Source of the DNA: CAYNVS01 sp964400725
Lineage (GTDB): Bacteria > Myxococcota_A > SURF-8 > CAYNVS01
Reading direction: 5' to 3'
Length of the DNA stretch: 64,000 nt
NCBI GenBank assembly: GCA_964400725.1
Contig: CAYNVS010000004.1
Coordinates: forward strand, 1 to 64,000
The position numbers were made by a program, and so were the translations under genes. Every line of letters begins with the position of its first letter. Positions within the stretch are counted from its first letter, which is position 1. Under the pieces are notes generated by a model. That model was not told where the DNA came from. It searched no databases and worked only from the letters and a program-made list of their open reading frames with translations. This document shows, one piece after another, positions 8,635-16,555 of the stretch.

Positions 8635-9432
8635 ATGAAGCGGATAGCCTTCGCCAACCAAAAAGGAGGCGCCGGCAAAACTACGCTGGCGGTTACGTTT
8701 GCGGCGTACTGCGCGCTTTTTAAAAAATCCAAGGTTCTCGTCGTCGATTTGGATCCGCAGGGGCATGCGGGCAAGTCGCTTGGCGTAAAGGTCGACGAAG
8801 TCGAATACGGAACCGCGGAAATTCTATTAAAAAAAACGGACGCGAAAAAGCCTCCGGCCGCGCCGACGAGGCTTGAGTCGCTCTATCTCGCGGCGTCCAA
8901 CGGACGTCTCGCTGAAGTTGCGGTAAAGCTCGATATGTCGCCGGATTCGGTTTTCCGCCTCTCGAAAAAGCTCGACGAGCTTGAAAAGGCCGGAGAATAC
9001 GATTTGGTCGTCATCGACTCGCCCCCCAGCATGGGGCCGCTTATGCTCAACGCGCTCGCCGCGGCCGACGAAGTGGTAATTCCGGTTCCTCTTACCTATT
9101 TGGCTCTCGAAGGATGCGCGGAGATGGCCAACACGATTGAAACGCTCAAAGAGCGCTACCCGCAAAGCCAAACGAACCTCGGACTGCTGGTCGCGACTTT
9201 TTACCGGCGCACCAACCTCGCCGACGAAATTCTGAAGGCTCTCGACGACCGGTTCAAAAGCAAGCTGGCGCGCACGGTAATAGGTTACAGCGTAAAAATC
9301 GACGAGGCGCAAAGCCATGGCCGAACCGTTTTCGAATATGAGCCGTCTTCCGTCGGCGCGCGCTCGATGACCGCGCTGTGCGAAGAAATGTGGCGCAAGC
9401 TGGCCGTTAAACCGAAAAAATTGAAGGATTGA
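8635..9432 (+). CDS. ParA/MinD-family ATPase (orphan, no ParB)
   Basis: Deviant Walker A P-loop ATPase of 265 residues. KGGAGKTT (about 10-17) carries the signature lysine of the ParA/MinD group, DLDPQGHAG (about 39-47) is Walker A', and LVVIDSPPSMGP (about 124-135) is Walker B. Such ATPases form gradients on the nucleoid and space plasmids, chromosomes, carboxysomes (McdA), chemoreceptors (ParC) or PHA granules. There is no ParB or centromere array nearby. Its only operon partner is the upstream coiled-coil protein with a basic tail. The stop is followed 37 nt later by a lipoprotein gene that could be in the same transcript. The ATPase identity is firm; the cargo is unknown. Confidence 0.85.
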   Translation: MKRIAFANQKGGAGKTTLAVTFAAYCALFKKSKVLVVDLDPQGHAGKSLGVKVDEVEYGTAEILLKKTDAKKPPAAPTRLESLYLAASNGRLAEVAVKLDMSPDSVFRLSKKLDELEKAGEYDLVVIDSPPSMGPLMLNALAAADEVVIPVPLTYLALEGCAEMANTIETLKERYPQSQTNLGLLVATFYRRTNLADEILKALDDRFKSKLARTVIGYSVKIDEAQSHGRTVFEYEPSSVGARSMTALCEEMWRKLAVKPKKLKD

Positions 9433-9469
9433 AAAATTAATTTTCAACGCATACATCAGGAGTCCTACA

Positions 9470-10093
9470 ATGAACAAATTTCAAATTAAAACTTTATCCG
9501 CGGTCTTGGCCGCGGCGGCGGCGTTTACGCTTGCCGCGGGCTGCGGCTCGTCCGAAAAGAAACTGGTTCCGCACACCCTCGCAGTGCGCATAGGCGGATT
9601 TTACTCTCTGACCAGCAAGGAGGCGTCAGACGAAGAGAAAAACATGCTTCGCACAGCGGCGATGGGATTGGACGAAAAGACGAAACAATGGGTCGAATTC
9701 GCCGTCGCGGCAACGACGCCGAACCCGGAAGACTCAACCGTCTCCGAAGCGGTTCTTTTTCTCGATAAAAAAGTCGAGGGAAACATCAGAACCGAGGAAT
9801 CGGCTTTTAAAGTGAAATATTATAAGCTCGAAGTCCGCGCCTATCTGGACGCAAACGGCGACGGTATGTACACTGCAGGCGAAAAGTTCGTTGACGGCTA
9901 TTACAATAACGATTACGACAACCGCGCAGGCGCGCTTTACTTTTTTGTGGAAGACTCGATTTCCGAGGGCGCGACCTACGGCTGGAACTATAAAAAATCT
10001 GACGGCGCGTACACCTCGGATTTAGAGCTTATAAAGTCCAACCAGCCGGTTCTGGTTTTCTCCATTCAAACCATTCAGGCCGCGGCGAAATAA
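9470..10093 (+). CDS. Lipoprotein of unknown function
   Basis: A 207-residue exported protein. A signal peptide (1-24) ends in the lipobox LAAGC with lipidated Cys25 followed by GSS, a spacer seen on three other lipoproteins in this window. The mature part looks beta-rich. It contains DANGDGMYTAGEKF (about 125-138), which resembles a DxDxDG calcium loop and suggests a single dockerin/EF-like or Big-type calcium site. No enzyme motif was recognised. It lies 37 nt after parA and 28 nt before the YqeY-like gene on the same strand, so co-transcription is possible. Confidence 0.72.
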   Translation: MNKFQIKTLSAVLAAAAAFTLAAGCGSSEKKLVPHTLAVRIGGFYSLTSKEASDEEKNMLRTAAMGLDEKTKQWVEFAVAATTPNPEDSTVSEAVLFLDKKVEGNIRTEESAFKVKYYKLEVRAYLDANGDGMYTAGEKFVDGYYNNDYDNRAGALYFFVEDSISEGATYGWNYKKSDGAYTSDLELIKSNQPVLVFSIQTIQAAAK

Positions 10094-10121
10094 ATAGCCG
10101 AACGGCCAAACGGAGGTCGAT

Positions 10122-10583
10122 ATGACGCTTCTGGAGCAGATTGAAGGCAGATTGAAGGAGGCCATGCTCAAAAAAGACGCGGCGACGGCGTCGGTTATGC
10201 GCATGGTAAAAAGCAAGATTCAGCTTAAAAAGGCCGAGCCGAATTTTAAGGGCGAGCTCGACGACGCGGTCGTGCGCGACGTCGTAGTTTCTTATTACAA
10301 ACAGCTTGAAAAGGCGGTCGCGGAGTACGCGGCCATGAACAGCGAACAGACCGCGGGGCAGATTGCTCAGCTTAAAAGCGAAATGGCGCTTATCGAATGC
10401 TACGTCCCTAAAATGTTGGACGAGGAATCTACAAAGAAAATCGTGCAGGACGCGATAGCGGCCGTAGGCGCGACGGAACCCAAACATATGGGTAAAGTCA
10501 TGGGCGCGGTAATGGCGAAGCATAAGGGCGAGGTCGATCCGGAAACGGTGAAGAAACTTGCGACCGCGCTGCTTGGCGGCTAA
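10122..10583 (+). CDS. GatB/YqeY domain protein
   Basis: A 153-residue YqeY-like protein, nearly all helical, with the family's N-terminal LLEQIEGRLKEAMLKKD and C-terminal MGKVMGAVMAKHKGEVDPE motif, which resembles the tRNA-binding tail domain of GatB amidotransferase. Its cellular role is not well defined; members may help tRNA-dependent amidation or bind tRNA. A GGAGG ribosome site precedes the ATG. It is the last gene of the possible phasin-parA-lipoprotein-yqeY unit and is followed by a strong terminator. Confidence 0.88.
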   Translation: MTLLEQIEGRLKEAMLKKDAATASVMRMVKSKIQLKKAEPNFKGELDDAVVRDVVVSYYKQLEKAVAEYAAMNSEQTAGQIAQLKSEMALIECYVPKMLDEESTKKIVQDAIAAVGATEPKHMGKVMGAVMAKHKGEVDPETVKKLATALLGG

Positions 10584-10609
10584 GCGCAGCTCTGATAAAT
10601 TTAATTTGC

Positions 10610-10637
10610 GGGCAGGAATTCCTGCCCTTATTTTTTT
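10610..10637 (+). terminator. Rho-independent terminator after the YqeY-like gene
   Basis: GGGCAGG/CCTGCCC stem with an AATT loop, followed by TTATTTTTTT. Confidence 0.88.
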
Positions 10638-10690
10638 CTTTTCGCAAAATAAACGTCCGTTATAAACGACCCGCGCCGACGGCGTAACCG

Positions 10691-11392
10691 ATGATACCGA
10701 TAAAAGATTTAAACAAATCGGGCTCTTTTCCCTTCGTCGTTCTGATTATAATAATCCTGAACGCTTTGGTTTTCGCTTACGAGCTTTCTTTGCCCGACGC
10801 GGCGCAGGCTGGGTTCTTCAAGGCGTTCGGCATGACGCCCAAGAATCTTACGTACATGGCGCTGGGAGAGTCGGGCGAAGGCGTTATTCCTTGGTGGGCG
10901 ACTCTGTTTACTTACATGTTTTTGCATGGCGGATGGCTTCACGTCATTTTCAACCTTTGGTTTTTATGGATATTCGGCGACAATGTTGAAGACATGCTGG
11001 GACACGCGCGGTTCGCGCTGTTTTACGTCGCTTGCGGGGTCGGCTCGGCGGTCGCGGAAGCGTTCTTTTCCGCTAACGCGGACGTCCCGATAATCGGGGC
11101 TTCCGGGGCCATTGCGGGAGTTATGGGAGCTTATTTGTGGCTTTTCCCGACGGCGCGCATCGTTACTCTTGTGTGGATAATCGTAATCTTCTTTTTCGTG
11201 CGCATACCCGCGGTTATCTTTTTAGGTTTGTGGTTTGCGCTGCAAGTGTTCAACGGTTCGGGGAGTTACGCCGCGGACGCGTCGGGCGGGATCGCGTGGT
11301 TCGCGCACGCCGGAGGCTTTATAATAGGCATCGTGTTGTTATTAACGTTTTTTCGGCCAATTAAAAAGAAAAAGTTTATTGAGGAAGAGTAG
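10691..11392 (+). CDS. Rhomboid-family intramembrane serine protease
   Basis: A six-helix membrane protease of 233 residues that cleaves membrane-spanning substrates. Helix 2 has HGGWLHVIFNLWFLWIFGDN (about 77-96) with the conserved H...N of the oxyanion site. The catalytic serine is in GASGAIAGVMGAY (about 137-149), and the catalytic histidine in WFAHAGGFIIG (about 203-213). The dyad is intact, so it should be active. The protein ends in a short Lys-rich then acidic tail. No strong Shine-Dalgarno is visible before the ATG. It is a single-gene unit between two hairpin terminators. Substrates are unknown, though the many lipoproteins and single-span proteins nearby offer no direct hint. Confidence 0.9.
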   Translation: MIPIKDLNKSGSFPFVVLIIIILNALVFAYELSLPDAAQAGFFKAFGMTPKNLTYMALGESGEGVIPWWATLFTYMFLHGGWLHVIFNLWFLWIFGDNVEDMLGHARFALFYVACGVGSAVAEAFFSANADVPIIGASGAIAGVMGAYLWLFPTARIVTLVWIIVIFFFVRIPAVIFLGLWFALQVFNGSGSYAADASGGIAWFAHAGGFIIGIVLLLTFFRPIKKKKFIEEE

Positions 11393-11401
11393 CAAAAACA
11401 T

Positions 11402-11432
11402 AAAATCCCGCCTGCGGCGCAAGCGGGATTTG
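11402..11432. terminator. Bidirectional terminator between convergent genes
   Basis: AAATCCCGC/GCGGGATTT stem. It serves the rhomboid gene on + and the oxidoreductase gene on -, where the T-rich side follows. Confidence 0.75.
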
Positions 11433-11456
11433 CGCTTTATTACGCTATTAATTGTT

Positions 11457-12578
11457 TTAGAATTCCAGCTTTTCCGGCGGATTTTTCCACAAATCAACAG
11501 GGAACTCGACGTTTTTCGGCCTGAACGGAAGCTCTACGCTCTTATGCGTTCCGGCGGAGTAGTAACCGGCGAGCATTATTTCCAATACGGCGAGTCCGTC
11601 GTCGGCGTTCTCAACCGGCTGTCTGCCATGGCGAATCGAGTCGATGAAGTCTTGCATTTCTTGCGGATAGCCGTTGTTCCACAGCCATTCGTAGTCGGGC
11701 GTCGTCCAGCCTACAGTCTCCGGTCCGCCCATCTGCGCCTTGCTGAAAGGCATCGGCGCAAAGCCTTCGGCGGAGAACGCCTTAAGCCCCATGCCGCGAA
11801 GCAGGTCGGCGTAAATAACGCCCTTCGTACCGTAAGCCTCGGCGACGCTGTCCATGCCGCCTTGCAAAGCCCAGCTGCTTTCCACCTGCCCAATCGCGCC
11901 GCCCTCGAATTCCATCGTTAAAATAACGTGGTCTTCCACCTCTCCAAAGGTATGAACGTACGTGTTCATGTGCGCCGTAACGCGCTTGACCGGCTTTTTC
12001 CCCATAAACCAGCGGCAGAATTCGATGGAATGGCACCCCATATCCATTAAAATGCCGCCGCCCGCGCCAGCGCGCGTAAAGAACCATGGCGAGTACGGCC
12101 CGCCGTGCTTCTCGCACTGCTTCACCATATAAACGTCGCCGATGCCGCCAGCGTCGGCCATCTGCTTCATCCGCTCGAACTTCGGCACATAGCACAGCTC
12201 CTCGGCGTAACCGACTATGCGGTTGTTTTTCTTTGCGAGCTCTGTTATCTCGTACGCGTCCTCAAGCGTAAGGCAAAGCGGCTTCTCGACTATCGCGTGT
12301 TTGCCCGCCTTGAGAACGAGCTTTGCGTAGTGCGCATGAAAGCTGTTGGGCACCGCTACGGTTACGACGTCGATGTCGTCGCGCTCTAATATTTTCATCG
12401 GGTCGGTGTATTGCGTCGGCACGGGGCGCTCGGCGGCGAACCACTTAAGGCGGTCGGGGTCGGGGTCGGCCTGACAGACAATTTCTGCGCCGTGAACCTT
12501 TTTAAACGAGTCGTAATGCGTGGTGGTAATCCACCCCGCGCCTATCAAACCAATGCGGACGGGTTTATCGCATGACAT
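11457..12578 (-). CDS. Gfo/Idh/MocA-family NAD(P)-dependent sugar or cyclitol dehydrogenase
   Basis: A 373-residue oxidoreductase. The N-terminal Rossmann fold begins with IGLIGAGW (9-16). The family's EKP motif is at 98-100, where the lysine acts in catalysis. The C-terminal alpha/beta domain includes GGGILMDMGCHSIEFCRWF, with the DxGxHxxD/E-type active-site helix. The ATG has an AAGGAG site. It lies 69 nt downstream of a DegT/StrS-type aminotransferase on the same strand, with a terminator-like hairpin between them. The pair resembles oxidation-plus-transamination routes to amino sugars or aminocyclitols. The exact substrate cannot be read; myo- or scyllo-inositol and UDP-sugars are the main options. 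Confidence 0.85.
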   Translation of the reverse strand: MSCDKPVRIGLIGAGWITTTHYDSFKKVHGAEIVCQADPDPDRLKWFAAERPVPTQYTDPMKILERDDIDVVTVAVPNSFHAHYAKLVLKAGKHAIVEKPLCLTLEDAYEITELAKKNNRIVGYAEELCYVPKFERMKQMADAGGIGDVYMVKQCEKHGGPYSPWFFTRAGAGGGILMDMGCHSIEFCRWFMGKKPVKRVTAHMNTYVHTFGEVEDHVILTMEFEGGAIGQVESSWALQGGMDSVAEAYGTKGVIYADLLRGMGLKAFSAEGFAPMPFSKAQMGGPETVGWTTPDYEWLWNNGYPQEMQDFIDSIRHGRQPVENADDGLAVLEIMLAGYYSAGTHKSVELPFRPKNVEFPVDLWKNPPEKLEF

Positions 12579-12596
12579 TTTCGGCTCCTTAATTCA

Positions 12597-12624
12597 GCAA
12601 AAAGGGCAAACGCGAGGTTTGCCC
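12597..12624 (-). terminator. Terminator or attenuator between the aminotransferase and dehydrogenase genes
   Basis: A perfect 8-bp stem GGGCAAAC/GTTTGCCC with a 5-nt loop and TTTTT on the minus strand. It lies between two genes that look functionally linked, so it may lower rather than end expression of the second. Confidence 0.8.
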
Positions 12625-12647
12625 AAATTATCGGAAATAAGTAAGAT

Positions 12648-13898
12648 TTACAGCAGCTCGTCGAAGTTGTCCTTCACTTTGAGGATGGCGGCCACTATGT
12701 CGTCGATGTCGCGCTTGGTGCCCATAAGGTACGGGTAGTGCAGCCAGCAGGTTTGATTGTACGCCATTTCCGAGGCGACCGGAGTGTCGGCTACGCCCGC
12801 GTGTATGCCGCGCGGATAGCGATACTTCAGTTCCGGCCATTCTTCCAGCCGCGGCCTGAACAGCGGTCTGTTTTGTATCGGCTCGTAAAAGGCGCCGTCC
12901 ATGTCCACGCCTTCGGCGTACATCGCTTCGATGAACTTGTCGCGCGTCAGGCCGTTCCAGAACTCCGGCTTGAACTTGAAGATATACTGATAGTGAGCCG
13001 TCTGCGTAACCGACGGATGCGGCTTAATCGTTTCCACGCCTTCGATTTGGTCGAGCTGGCTGGTCAGATAATTCGCGTTTTCGGCGCGCAGCTTGGTGAA
13101 TTCGTCAAGCGTTTCCATCTGTCCGATAAGCACTCCCGCTTGAAACTCCGTCATGCGGTAGTTGTATCCGAAGACGTTTCCTTCGTAGCCGTCGTATCCC
13201 CATTCCTTGCGTCCGCAGTTGACGAGGCTCCAACATTTTTGCATATACAGGTCGTTGTTGGTGGTAATCGCTCCGCCTTCGCCCGCCGTCATCAGTTTGC
13301 TGCTTTGGAAGGAGAACGATCCGAAGTCGCCCCAGCTTCCTACTCCGCGGCCATTCCATTTGGCGCCGTGCGCGTGCGCGCAGTCTTCTATGTAAATTAG
13401 GTTGTGCTTTTTGCAAATGCGGATAATTTCGTCGTTGTCGGCGACGGACGAGCCGAGATGAACCGCGATGACCGCTTTGGTGTTGCGGGTAATAAGCGGC
13501 TCGATGCACGCGGGGTTAAGCGTGAGGTCTGACTCTTTTACGTCGGCGAAAACCGGCACGGCGTTGACGTAAACGGCGCAGCCCGCCGTCGCGAGCCACG
13601 TGAGAGTAGGGACGATTACCTCGTCTCCGGCCTTGATTCCGGCGGCCTTCAGAGCGACTTCCAGAGTTACTGTGCCGTTGGCGCAGGGGATTACGTGTTT
13701 CGCGCCGTGATATTCGCCGAAGGCTTTAGCGAACTGCGAAGTCTTAAGGTTCGGCGCGGGGAAACCGCCCCAGTTGCGCGATTCCAGCGTCTCGATGAGC
13801 TGCCTGCGCTCGGTTTCGCTGTACGGAGGCCATTTTGGCCACGGAGCCTGCTCGACGTCTCTTACCGGTATTCCGCCTTTGATTGCCAGCTTTGCCAT
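12648..13898 (-). CDS. DegT/DnrJ/EryC1/StrS-family PLP aminotransferase
   Basis: A 416-residue fold-type I aminotransferase that places an amino group on a keto sugar or keto cyclitol. EDCAHAHGAKW (about 171-181) carries the PLP-stacking/pyridine-N Asp region. SFSFQSSKLMTAGEGGAI places the Schiff-base lysine at Lys201. The length and the KGGIPVRD...PWPKWPPYSE N-terminus are like the StsC/StrS and AHBA-synthase branch, which includes glutamine:scyllo-inosose aminotransferases. The start was taken as the ATG at 13898, which has AAAGGAG in front; an upstream reading adds eight residues over the Shine-Dalgarno. The partner dehydrogenase follows. The product could be an aminocyclitol or a surface amino sugar. 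Confidence 0.85.
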   Translation of the reverse strand: MAKLAIKGGIPVRDVEQAPWPKWPPYSETERRQLIETLESRNWGGFPAPNLKTSQFAKAFGEYHGAKHVIPCANGTVTLEVALKAAGIKAGDEVIVPTLTWLATAGCAVYVNAVPVFADVKESDLTLNPACIEPLITRNTKAVIAVHLGSSVADNDEIIRICKKHNLIYIEDCAHAHGAKWNGRGVGSWGDFGSFSFQSSKLMTAGEGGAITTNNDLYMQKCWSLVNCGRKEWGYDGYEGNVFGYNYRMTEFQAGVLIGQMETLDEFTKLRAENANYLTSQLDQIEGVETIKPHPSVTQTAHYQYIFKFKPEFWNGLTRDKFIEAMYAEGVDMDGAFYEPIQNRPLFRPRLEEWPELKYRYPRGIHAGVADTPVASEMAYNQTCWLHYPYLMGTKRDIDDIVAAILKVKDNFDELL

Positions 13899-13935
13899 TG
13901 TGCGTTTCTCCTTTAAGTGCATTAATTAATTTGGC

Positions 13936-13955
13936 CGCGCAAGCCGCCTTGCGCG
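13936..13955 (-). terminator. Hairpin downstream of the MFS gene
   Basis: CGCGCAAG/CTTGCGCG perfect 8-bp stem with a 4-nt loop, but only a poor T-tract on the minus strand, so a terminator of uncertain strength. Confidence 0.45.
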
Positions 13956-13993
13956 AAAACAGTCGGTAAAATAAAATTATATAACCGCGCGCC

Positions 13994-16399
13994 TTATTCT
14001 TTACTTTCGGCGGCCGGCTCCGGCTCGTCGCTGCGCTTGCTTTCTACGAAGTTGCGCAGAAGCAGAACCAGAATCGGGCTGGAAATGGAAATAATTCCAA
14101 GCACGAGCCACATGAACTCCGGTCCGTTCCAGAAGGTTCTTACGCCGGATTGAATTCCTTCCATTACCCCTTCCGGACAGTAGCTTTCGAGCAAGCGGCC
14201 GGAAATGGCTCCGTTAAGCGGTTTGGCGACGAACATCGGCAGAACCGCGAGGCTCATGTACGTGCCTTCTTTGCCTTTTGGCGCTATGGTTACGGTGTAT
14301 TCCGAAAGTCGCGGCGACCATATGACTTCTCCGACGGCGAAGACGATAATCTGCGCGAGAATTATGGAGAGATAGCCTATTTCTATGGAGGTTCCCATCG
14401 CGTCGCCGACCATTTTACCGGGGATAACGAGGAAGAAAACGGAAATGGCGGAGAAGAAAGTTCCGACGATAATTAGTTTGAATATGTTGAAGCGTCCGAG
14501 AATTGGGATGAAAAGAATAAGTCCGATGACTATAATCATCGGGTTTATCGCGTTTAAAATTCCGATTTGAGCGTAGTCTCCCAGCACGCGTTCGTAATAC
14601 TTTGGCATTACGAGAAACTGATGCGTGAAGACCAGTTTGACGCCGACCAAAAGCACGAGGAAGAGCATGAAGCGCCAGAAGGCTTTTTCTTTCATAACCG
14701 ACAGCATAATGCCGACCGGATTTTCTCCTTTTTCGCCGTATGAGTCGGACTCGTGCTCTACGACTTCGCCGTCGTCCTTGACCTCGATGTTGGTGCGCAG
14801 CTTGAGAGCGGCAATCGTGCAAATTACCGCGCAGCCAGCCCCGAAGAGAAGAATCGCCTCGTTTCCGGCAAGCGTGCCGAAGTAACCGCGCATCGAGTCG
14901 ATAGTGAGGCCGCTCATAATCGCCGCGATATTCATCGAGAGGTATTGGAAGTTAAAGCCGGTTCCGCTGGTGCGCTTGTTTGTAAAACGGCGCAGAGCGA
15001 TATAAATGGCGGGAACCATGAGGCCTTCGCCGAGCGCGAGAAGAATCAAGGTTATAAATACGATAGGATGAAGCGCGGTGTTTATGGAATACTTTTCGCG
15101 AAGGCTTTTAAAGGCCATAATGGTTGCGGCCAAGCCTTCGTTGAGTTTGTCGCCTTGCAGCGCGTCGAAATCGTAAATGTATTTTTCTTTGAGTTCCTTT
15201 TTGGAAAGGACGATGTCTTTGACGGCTTCTTTGTAAAGTTCCGGATTTTTGAAAGCTCTATCCAGCTTGAAGAAAAACTCGCCGCTCTTTTCGAGCATTT
15301 CCGCGTACTGTTTGAGGCTCTTGCGCCACGCCTCGTAAGCGTCTTTGTTTGAGGGGCCGGCCTCGAACGCCTCGCGCATATGCGCTTTGAAAATTTTGTT
15401 GTACGCCGCCGAAATGTCGTACTGCGCCTTTTCGTTTGTCTGCGCCTTTTTGACGTAATCTTCAAGCTGAGCGATCTTTTCGTCGACGACCGAAGCGACG
15501 ACGTACTTATCGCTGGCTTTTTTTTCTTTCAAACCGGCAATCGCCGCGTCGAACAATTTCTTATCTAAGAAAGGATAGCCGTATTCGCCGCTGGATATTA
15601 TCGTTTCAACGATTTCCTCTTCCGTCTCGGCTTTAATCGCCGCCGTTTTTGCCGCCGCCGTCTCTTTTACAGCTTCTTCGCTCTTAAAATTGGACGTAAA
15701 TTTCTCCCAGAGTCCGGTTTTGGTATAGTAAATTTTAAGGCGTTTTTTAAACAAATTCATATCGAGGGCTTCGAGCATCTTGGAGTCGAGGTCGGCTTCC
15801 CACTTCGGACGAAGCTGCGGGTCGTTCATAATGCCGAGAGCCGTTCCGAACTTAAGAATTTCGGGCTCGTCCTTAATCGCCTCGTTCAAGTCGTCGTTGG
15901 GAAACTGTTTATTGTAATAAAGGTATATGTCGGCCTGCGCCGCGGTGAATTTTTTCTCTTGTTTGGTGAAGGATTTTATATGGTATTCGCCTTTTTTAAT
16001 CGCCTCGATAACTTCGGGCGTATTGGCCTTGGCGGCGATGTACTTCTCTTCGATGAAGTTTGTGCTTCCCAAGAATAGCCTCGTCGGGATGAGTATCGCC
16101 ATGCTTATGACGAGAGCCTTTTTAACTCCGATGGTGTCGATTATCGGGCCGGAAATGAAAACGATGACGGAAATGAGCAGCGTGAAGACGCCGACAATGT
16201 CGCCGGTCGCGGAGTCGGAAATTCCGAGGTTGTTGGTAAGGTATAACGTAATGATGGTGATGAAGCAGAAATACGCCAGCATCTCGAAGAAGTTGACGAT
16301 TAAATTGAGATTCCAAAATTCGGCCGGAACCGTTTTTAGAATTTTAAACTCTTCAAAGTAGCCTTTAACCGCCGTCCATACATTGCGAATTGTGCTCAT
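13994..16399 (-). CDS. MFS (POT-like) transporter with a ~330-residue soluble insertion
   Basis: An 801-residue inner-membrane permease. Helices typical of the major facilitator superfamily appear at about 28-50, 62-82 and 90-110 and again from about 446 to 785. The DSATGDIVGVFTLL and IDTIGVKKAL loop resembles the helix 2-3 motif of peptide/POT-like carriers, and EVIWSPRLSEYTVTIAPKG lies in the second half. Between helices 3-4 and the next helix sits an insertion of about 330 residues (about 112-443). It is charged, mostly helical and without membrane segments; it is rich in Lys, Glu and Ala and contains a KTAAIKAETEEE coiled-coil-like stretch. Normal family members are 400-500 residues. A clean GAGGAG site precedes the ATG. 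The substrate is unknown. Confidence 0.78.
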   Translation of the reverse strand: MSTIRNVWTAVKGYFEEFKILKTVPAEFWNLNLIVNFFEMLAYFCFITIITLYLTNNLGISDSATGDIVGVFTLLISVIVFISGPIIDTIGVKKALVISMAILIPTRLFLGSTNFIEEKYIAAKANTPEVIEAIKKGEYHIKSFTKQEKKFTAAQADIYLYYNKQFPNDDLNEAIKDEPEILKFGTALGIMNDPQLRPKWEADLDSKMLEALDMNLFKKRLKIYYTKTGLWEKFTSNFKSEEAVKETAAAKTAAIKAETEEEIVETIISSGEYGYPFLDKKLFDAAIAGLKEKKASDKYVVASVVDEKIAQLEDYVKKAQTNEKAQYDISAAYNKIFKAHMREAFEAGPSNKDAYEAWRKSLKQYAEMLEKSGEFFFKLDRAFKNPELYKEAVKDIVLSKKELKEKYIYDFDALQGDKLNEGLAATIMAFKSLREKYSINTALHPIVFITLILLALGEGLMVPAIYIALRRFTNKRTSGTGFNFQYLSMNIAAIMSGLTIDSMRGYFGTLAGNEAILLFGAGCAVICTIAALKLRTNIEVKDDGEVVEHESDSYGEKGENPVGIMLSVMKEKAFWRFMLFLVLLVGVKLVFTHQFLVMPKYYERVLGDYAQIGILNAINPMIIVIGLILFIPILGRFNIFKLIIVGTFFSAISVFFLVIPGKMVGDAMGTSIEIGYLSIILAQIIVFAVGEVIWSPRLSEYTVTIAPKGKEGTYMSLAVLPMFVAKPLNGAISGRLLESYCPEGVMEGIQSGVRTFWNGPEFMWLVLGIISISSPILVLLLRNFVESKRSDEPEPAAESKE

Positions 16400-16477
16400 T
16401 TTTGTCTCCTCGTTGCGCCGTAGAGCCTAATCCCGGTTGTGTTATAGCGCGTCGAATTTTCGCAGCCGGATTAATTA

Positions 16478-16502
16478 TTAAAAGGAGAGGACCGGCCTCT
16501 CC
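16478..16502 (-). terminator. Terminator of the beta-barrel protein gene
   Basis: GGAGAGG/CCTCTCC stem with a 5-nt loop and TTTT on the minus strand. Confidence 0.82.
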
Positions 16503-16555
16503 GCGTTTCTTACGCCGCCCGCTTTTCTTTTAGGCCGCGCCGGACGTTTTCGCAA

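Noticed and set aside
8635..9432. Reading the ParA gene as part of a plasmid or chromosome parAB locus
   Set aside because: There is no ParB gene or parS-like palindrome next to it, and the chromosomal parAB locus is usually elsewhere near oriC.
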